Below are positions 57,206 to 64,000 of a stretch of DNA of 64,000 nucleotides, piece by piece. The stretch covers positions 591,341-655,340 of the forward strand of contig NC_041688.1 in assembly GCF_900005765.1 (NCBI RefSeq), in the 5' to 3' direction. How positions within the stretch are numbered: position 1 is the first letter of the stretch; each line of letters begins with the position of its first letter. The notes beneath the pieces were generated by a model. It did not search any database and was not told where the DNA came from. It saw nothing but the letters and a program-made list of their open reading frames with translations. Position numbers and translations under genes: made by a program. The stretch comes from Plasmodium relictum. Taxonomy: Eukaryota > Apicomplexa > Aconoidasida > Haemosporida > Plasmodiidae.

Positions 57206-59580
57206 TTACATATATGATTTAAAAAGAAGTATAAACTGAATTAAAAATAAAAAAAAAAAAAAAAATTTATGTTAGATTAAACATATATTTAACATGGTAT
57301 ACTTACTATGAAATTTAAAAAAAGAAATATCCAGAATTTTTTTGAAACAATTAAACTACGAAAAAATTTTCTCATCATTAATTCATAATAGTTGTATTGG
57401 AACAAATCTAATTTTTCATGATTTAAATTAGTGTTAAATGGAGAAAATAAAAGTAATAAAAAGCTTTCAAAGTTATCATTTTCAAAATAATATTTTAAGT
57501 CTTCATCAAAATGCTTGTATAATTTATATACTTTAGATATTATTTCAGGTGATATATCTATAGTATTATTTTCTATTACAATCGATTGTAATTGATTTAA
57601 TCCTCTATGATAATAATGTATTATTTGTGTATATAAATCCCATAATATATGTGATATACTAGGAGTATGATGAAATTCTTTTATAAGTACTTGTAGTATT
57701 ACTGAAAAATCTAGCCATATCAAATCATTCATATAACCTGAATCAATTTTTGTTTTTTTTTCTTCTGATGGAAATTCAAAAAAATTTTTATCCTTATTTT
57801 TGCATATGGACTCAGCAAAATCTTCAACATTCATTAAATCTTCATAAATATTTTCACCAGAAATTCTCACAAAATTTTTGTTTTTAAATGTAGTAGGTTC
57901 ATATTCACTGGATTTTTCTATACGACATTTCATTAAGAAGTCATAATTTTCTTTTGCAACAATATAATAAAAATTAGTGTAATTATCCCAGAAAAAATTA
58001 TTCAAATAATGTAATACATTAGAGCATTTATATTGATTAACATTATAAAAATACAAACTATACTTCCCTTCTTTATAATATAATTTGAAATTTCCTGTAT
58101 TAGTATTTTGTACTTTTTTATACATATTAATTTGATCATGAATAGTTTCTAATATTTCATTTGTTTTGTTATTATAAGAAGGGGGATAGGAACTTTTATA
58201 AATAATATCGTAATTTTCTTCTAATTTTAAACATTTTTCTTTAAAAAATAACATAAAGTTCTTAATATGTAAATTTATAATTCTTTCTTTCTCTTCTTTA
58301 CTCAAACTATTTATATCTCTTAAGTAATTGATTTTTAAAAAATCTTCATATTTTTTAGCATTTCTTAATTCATCAATATTTGTTATATTTTTCATTACAT
58401 AATATAAAAAACTAAAATAAGACAGAAACATATTATAAATATATAAATTTTCTTCACTAAATTCTCTATAAGCTGTAACAGAAGGGTGAAATTCATTGAA
58501 ATTTTTTTTACCTCCTAATATATTTAATTCGCCTTTTTTTTTTTTTAAATATAAACTGTTATCATCTTGATTTTTATTTTTTTTTAATGGATCAAATCCC
58601 AATAATATTTGTACATTTATATTATTTAAATTAGTTTTTTTATTAATGTTATATTTATCTTTATTTGTTCTAATTATAAAAAATCCTGCTGCTTTATAGC
58701 TATCGATTACTGATTGGGGAAAATTTTCAGATATATCATTATAAGGATTCATATTTTTAATTTCAAATTTACTACTTCTTTTATTTATTAAATACTTTTT
58801 TATATTATTTTTTATTTTACCTATTATTGTATTATTCCTGATACTTCTAATATTTGTTGAAATGTATTGATTTGAGTTTAAATATCTAGTACGGTTCAAA
58901 CGATAATAATTTTGTTTTAGAAATGTATTTCTGTTTATACAATTATTTTTATTTAGATAAAAAGCACTTCGACTAAAATTCATAATTTTATTTACATATC
59001 CACCTTCTTTTTCTTTTTTTTTCTGCTTCACCCTTTTTGTATAAATTATATAGCAAGAATCAAATTTCGTTATTTTATTTAAATTACGGTTATATATAAA
59101 TTCGCAATTTACAATTATTTTATTATTTTTTTTTTTTTTTAAAACTTCTATATCTTCAATAATATTATTGTGCTTATTTTTATTTTTTAAATGTTTATAA
59201 AACCTTTTATTTTCACAATTACTCAAAGATGTTATATTATAAAGAGTATGTATTTTTCTAATTCTTTCTTTTTTTATAGAAAAAATATTCTTAATATAAA
59301 TATAAATTTTAAAAATATTGTAACCACATTTTTTTAATCTTATAACATTTTTTTTAATAAAAAAGCAAATTTTTTTAAATGAGACCTTTTCTTTCTTGTA
59401 TAAAAGTATTTTATTAGTTAAATTATAAAAATATAATTCTATATCTTTTGAATTTTTCTTTTTTTTTATGTTTTTGTAACAAAAAAGATTTATAATATTA
59501 TTAACACTATATCTAAATATGTTGAAATAAGTGTAAACTCTTAAGTTATTTATTATATGTACTGATCTTATCAAGTTCAT
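57206..59580 (-). CDS. Nudix-like protein with long N-terminal extension, two exons
   Basis: 767 residues. Exon 1 is 57307-59580 and ends at a perfect GTAAGT donor; a 30-nt exon 57206-57235 adds FILLFKSYM. Without the splice the frame stops seven codons on. A Nudix-type core lies near 310-385: VQILLGFDPLKK, then the box GGKKNFNEFHPSVTAYREF followed by SEENL. That matches GX5EX7REUXEE except that the spacer after the first Glu is eight residues rather than seven and the usual Gly after EE is Asn. Nudix enzymes hydrolyse nucleoside diphosphates linked to another moiety; the substrate is unknown. The first ~280 residues are basic and Asn/Ile/Lys-rich, and may target the protein to an organelle. 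Helical sequence follows the box. Confidence 0.6.
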
Positions 59581-62370
59581 CTCATTTATTTTCTTATGAA
59601 GAAGATTGATATCAAATAAATAATATTATATTATTCTTTTAAATTTTAAATACTAGAAACCTCCTTTCATTTTATATTTTTTAGTTGTATTAATATTAAT
59701 AAATTGGATAAAATTTAACTAAAATATTTTTCAAAAAGTTTGCTCTTCCTTATTTTTATATAATATTAACAAATTATAAAAAAAAAAATAAAAAATATAT
59801 TAAAAAAAAAAAAAATTAAATATATTAATAAAATAAATGAATACAAATAAATATAAACAAAAAATATTACTAAAAAAAAAATTAAAATTCTTAATCAATT
59901 TAATATATAAGTTTCATACATTTTTTCTTCAAAAAACTTATTTTTTATATAATTTCCATTACTGATTTCTTGTGTTACTGAGAAATTTATTAATTTTTAA
60001 AAAAAGAAGAAAAAAATTTATATAACTTTAAAGATTTTTCCATGTTTTTTTTTTTTTTTTTTTTAAACTTTTTATTATTCTTATATAGCATACTTAAAAT
60101 TATCTTTTTTTTTTTTTTTTATTTAAATGGGAGAAAATTGAATACAAAATTATTACATATAAATTAAAGAAAAAAAATATGATTTTATAGCATATTCTTT
60201 TATTATCTCTATATGCATTTTATATTTTAATATTTTTTTTTTATATATTTCTATTATTTCTTTTATTCATTCTTTTTTTCATAGACAACTTAAAAAAAAA
60301 ATTAAAAATTGGAATAATTTTAAATATCTTTTTCTTTTAAGTTTTTAAATTTAACCATTTAAATTCGGGGAATGACTATAAATAAGAAAAATATGTTAAA
60401 CTTAATTTTATGAAATCGAAATTTATAAATAAAAATATATTTTACATATATGTATTTTTTTTTTTTTTTAAAGATAATTTTGAAAAAAACTATTATAAAA
60501 TTTATATAGATGCATATATATATATATATAAAATACTAAGCTGATAATTTACATTATATTAAATTTCTATTTTCATTATAGCCAGATGTATATAGTAATT
60601 TTTGACAATATAAATATAATCAATAATAATTTTTAATTGGTTTAAAATATTATATATACATATATATTGTCCTCTAGATTTATATAAAAAAAATTGTCAA
60701 AAGAAGTCATGTACACTTATAACAAAATATATTCTCATAAAAATATAAAAAAATGTGGTTATGTAAAATATATCTTTAGTTATATAGAGATAACTATCCA
60801 ATTAAATGAATGCATATCCTTTTGATGGATATACATACACAACAAAATAAAGGAAAATTAATAAAATTTGAAAGCAAAAATATTAAACTTTTTCTTCTCA
60901 TAATGTATGAAGCAAATTAAAATAAAGTAAATATTATTTATATCAACGAAAATTCAAATGAGAATATCAAAATTTTAAATGAAATGATTAACAACAAAAC
61001 AGAATTCTACACATGATTTTTTAAAAAATAAATAAAAATTATTAATAAAAAAAAATATAATAAGATCAATGCAATTTTTTCTTTTTTCTTTTTTTTTATC
61101 ATATTTTTATATATTAAATATATTGAATATAAAATTTTTAATTCATAAATGCTCATTAATATAGAAAAATTGGAAAATAAAATAAAAAGTGGAAAAAATC
61201 CAGAAATATTTTATAATTTTTATTTGTATACAAATAGATCTTATTTTCAAGTAATATTATATATAAATGTAATTCATATTATATCCTTGTGTAACTAGTT
61301 TTATTTAAAATATTAATAATATTAACTTCATAAAGCAATTAAAAAAAAAAAAAAGAAGTAAATTGTTTTACTTAATATTTAAAAAATAATAAATTATAAT
61401 TGCTACTCTTTTATCTTTTCTTGATATTTTTCCCCTGTATATATATTATTTTAGTCAAATATTTAATTATTTTTAAAAATGTATTTTTAATCATTTTATC
61501 TTTTTTGTATCTTTCAAAATTTTGGGAACATATTTACATGCATATATACATTGATATTTTTTTAAAGACAAAATTTTTTTAAATAAATTTTAAAATTACA
61601 ACATATTTATGTCTTGATTAAAGATAACATTAAGAATATTCAAATGTTAGAGAATATCTTATAAAATTGAAATTTAGTTTTACTTTTTTTTAAAATATAA
61701 ATTTTTATTGTAAACAATAATGAACTATTAATACCATATTCATCTTAAAAAAAAATTTATACAATTATATAAATTAATATGTTAATCTTAAATATCAAGA
61801 ATACAAATATGAAAGTTCAGAAATATCTTTAAAATGTTAAGATTCGTATTGTAAAAAAATATCAATAAGGCTTCCAGAAATGGTAAATATTTTAACAAAA
61901 AAAAAAAAAAAAAAATTTTAGTTTATTAGTTTGCATAAAGATGATCACTTTTATTTTAAATGCTACAAAAAAAAAAAAAAAAAAAAATCTAAAAAATAAA
62001 TATATATTTGAAATAACATTAGTATCAACACACGAAATATATATTATATATATGTATAAACTAATGAATACATTTCTATATTATTGTAAAACATCAAATT
62101 ATTTTATTCACAAATTTTATGGTTCAAATATTTACTCTAGTGAAAATTAATACTTTTTTTCTTCTTTTTTTTTTTCTGAATTTCATTTGTTAAATATAAA
62201 AAGTAAAAATTCTATGAGAAATATAATTCAAATTAATTATTACAATTATGAAAGTTTTGAAATATGCTTTTAAGAAGCATTTCTATGTATTACGAACAAA
62301 AGGTTTGAGATTTTAAAATAATTATATCGAAGAAAATAAATGAAAGGACGAGTAAAGAAAGAAAAGGAAA
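59581..62370. other. Divergent intergenic region, 2.8 kb
   Basis: The longest gene-poor stretch here, between the Nudix-like (-) and UvrD (+) genes. Homopolymer-rich. The only coding hint is the two-exon candidate at 61149-61582. A frame at 61941-62150 (+) looks like 5' leader of UvrD. Confidence 0.5.
61149..61582 (+). CDS. Possible small two-exon gene
   Basis: Low-confidence candidate of 89 residues: exon 61149-61290 and exon 61455-61582, joined by a GTAACT donor and a TTATTTTAG acceptor with matching phase. Exon 1 starts MLINIEKLENKIKSGKNPEI and has a balanced, non-homopolymeric composition. Exon 2 is hydrophobic with a Lys end. No family recognised. It could also be chance open frame, or part of the UvrD leader. 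Confidence 0.25.
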
Positions 62371-64000
62371 ATGAAAAAAGGTATAATGGATGAAAAGAAA
62401 AAAAAAAAGGGAGTTGAAAAAAATGATTTAAATGAAAGAGAAAAAAATGTGCAATTTAATAATAATGATACGCCATTTAATAGTGAAAATTTTCCAAATA
62501 ATATATTATTTAGTAAATTATCAAATGAACAAATAAAAATTGTTGAAATTCCATTAAATTTTAATTTATGTATTATTGCTTGTCCAGGGTCAGGAAAAAC
62601 TTCTACCTTAACAGCTCGAATTATTAGAAGTATAATAGAAAAGAAAAAATCAGTTGTTTGTATAACTTTTACTAATTATGCAGCCAATGATTTAAAAGAT
62701 AAAATAATGAAGAAAATAAACTGCTTAATAGATTTATGTTCAAACAATGATATATATTGTAAATTATTTAATGAAAAAAACATAAAAAAAAAGTGCGATA
62801 CTAATAATAAAATAAATAAAAGTAAATTTAAAGTGTTACACACGATGTTATTTATAGGAACAATTCACTCTTTTTGTAGATATATACTATTAAAATATAA
62901 ATTTCATTTCAAAATATTAACAGATTCAATTAACAGCAATATAATTAAAATGGCTTTTAACAATTTTTATTCATCGAATTTTGAAAAAAATAATATGAAA
63001 ACAGAAAATATAGATAAAAATAATGATTCATTAAATATACTAAATTTTTTTAATAGTATGAAAAACTTTAATGTTAAAGAGGAAGACGAATTAGAAGAGG
63101 ATGAAGAAGAAGAGGAGTTTTATCATTACATATATGACTTAAAAGAAACAAATGAAAAAGATTATTTTCAGCAAATGAATGTTAAAAGTATTTTAAAAAG
63201 AAAAAATATAATATTTTTAAAAAAAAAAATTAAATTAATGAAATATGCTGAATTATACAATTTAAAAATAGAAATAAATGAAGTAGAAAAAAATTTTTAT
63301 GAAGAATATAAAAAAATTTTAAAGAATGCTAAATATATTTATTACGATTTTGACGATTTATTAATAGAAACATATAAATTAATGAAAAATGATGTGCATA
63401 TAAGAAATAAAATTTTAGAAGAATGGAATTATGTATTTTGCGATGAATTTCAAGATATTAATACAACACAATTTAATATTCTTCAATTTTTTGCTAATCC
63501 TAATACGATTCCTCATAATTTTCAAAGTAATATGAATATTACTGATTTTATAGAAAAAGGTGACTTAAATAACTTTAACTTTAATAATATATATGTTGAT
63601 AAGTGTTTTAATCATTTATTAGCAAATAACAAAATCATAGAAGAAAAAAAAAGTAATAATTCATCTGAATTATTCAAAGGAGTCTCTGATATGTCATCAG
63701 AAAATGAAGAAAATGATTTTAATAAAAAGAAAATTTTTAATGATCATAACCGTAGTATAACTGTTATAGGGGATGATGATCAGTCTATTTATGCATTTAG
63801 AGGAGCTCACATTAATATTTTTAACAAATTTTTAAAAGAATGTAATTGCTTATTATTCAAATTAGGAAATAATTTTAGAAGTACAAAAGAAATTGTTAGA
63901 ATTTCTAGTAATTTAATCTTACATAATGCAAGTTGTAGGATTCAAAAAAATTTACATACTAATAATATTGAAGGGCAAAAAGTTAATTTCCACGTATTTA
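62371..64000 (+). CDS. UvrD/Rep-type DNA helicase, 5' part only
   Basis: Superfamily 1A 3'-5' DNA helicase of repair and replication. The reading frame is open from the ATG at 62371 to the end of the window, so the 3' end lies outside. Motifs in order are I (IACPGSGKTSTLTARII, residues ~68-84), Ia (ITFTNYAANDLK), Ib (GTIHSFCRY), II (FCDEFQDINTTQF, ~356), III (VIGDDDQSIYAFRGA, ~465) and IV (GNNFRSTKEIV). An acidic low-complexity insert lies between Ib and II, and another between II and III. The start was chosen because an upstream ATG at 62340 stops after 17 codons in another frame. From memory this is the UvrD gene at the matching place in P. falciparum chromosome 5. Confidence 0.93.
   Translation, partial: MKKGIMDEKKKKKGVEKNDLNEREKNVQFNNNDTPFNSENFPNNILFSKLSNEQIKIVEIPLNFNLCIIACPGSGKTSTLTARIIRSIIEKKKSVVCITFTNYAANDLKDKIMKKINCLIDLCSNNDIYCKLFNEKNIKKKCDTNNKINKSKFKVLHTMLFIGTIHSFCRYILLKYKFHFKILTDSINSNIIKMAFNNFYSSNFEKNNMKTENIDKNNDSLNILNFFNSMKNFNVKEEDELEEDEEEEEFYHYIYDLKETNEKDYFQQMNVKSILKRKNIIFLKKKIKLMKYAELYNLKIEINEVEKNFYEEYKKILKNAKYIYYDFDDLLIETYKLMKNDVHIRNKILEEWNYVFCDEFQDINTTQFNILQFFANPNTIPHNFQSNMNITDFIEKGDLNNFNFNNIYVDKCFNHLLANNKIIEEKKSNNSSELFKGVSDMSSENEENDFNKKKIFNDHNRSITVIGDDDQSIYAFRGAHINIFNKFLKECNCLLFKLGNNFRSTKEIVRISSNLILHNASCRIQKNLHTNNIEGQKVNFHVF

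Noticed and set aside
61941-62150. Plus-strand 69-codon frame beginning with a poly-Lys stretch
   Set aside because: Probably UvrD 5' leader; no family resemblance and starts in a poly(A) run.

Overview
The window is nuclear DNA of an extremely AT-rich apicomplexan, almost certainly a malaria parasite (Plasmodium). The signs are very AT-rich non-coding DNA full of poly(A)/poly(T) and (AT)n runs, proteins swollen by Asn/Lys-rich low-complexity inserts, short GT-AG introns with T-rich acceptors, and recognisable Plasmodium proteins. From memory, the order of UvrD helicase, AspRS, ribose-5-phosphate isomerase, inositol polyphosphate kinase, CWC2, rhomboid ROM9, PI3-kinase and an amino-acid transporter matches P. 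falciparum chromosome 5 (roughly PF3D7_0514100 to PF3D7_0515600), here in descending order. The species cannot be fixed from the sequence alone; the base composition fits an avian or Laverania-like Plasmodium.

Layout, left to right. 594-5862 (-) is a ten-exon gene for a multi-LOTUS (OST-HTH) protein that also carries a near-consensus PAM2 motif. 8585-11667 (+) is a four-exon neurotransmitter:sodium-symporter-family transporter. 12588-15294 (-) is a six-exon coiled-coil protein of unknown function. 17694-23567 (-) is a Vps34-type PI3-kinase with a short ORF upstream of its start. 24320-24883 (-) is a small protein with a C-terminal membrane anchor. 25806-27370 (+) is a rhomboid protease, 28257-30611 (+) the splicing factor CWC2, 31892-32860 (-) a TAF8-like histone-fold protein, 34778-38239 (+) an inositol polyphosphate kinase, and 38682-42836 (-) a MORN-repeat protein. 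44261-45611 (+) is ribose-5-phosphate isomerase A, 46112-47370 (+) a multi-exon membrane protein, 48854-50736 (-) a predicted secreted helical protein, 52711-52783 (+) tRNA-Phe(GAA), 53435-56392 (-) an organellar-type AspRS, 57206-59580 (-) a Nudix-like protein, and 62371-64000 (+) the start of a UvrD helicase that runs off the window.

The genes are not an operon. They are independent nuclear genes separated by 0.4-2.8 kb of AT-rich DNA, with no mobile elements, CRISPR arrays or rRNA. Themes that recur are RNA handling (LOTUS/PAM2, CWC2, tRNA, AspRS) and inositol-lipid or inositol-phosphate signalling (PI3K, inositol phosphate kinase). I worked out exon structures by matching reading-frame phase across GT-AG junctions. 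In the multi-exon genes all phases close, except in the 46112-47370 membrane protein.

The most interesting item is the first gene. A LOTUS protein with a poly(A)-binding-protein docking motif suggests a parasite mRNP or translational-repression factor. Its 3' half is easily mistaken for a separate gene.
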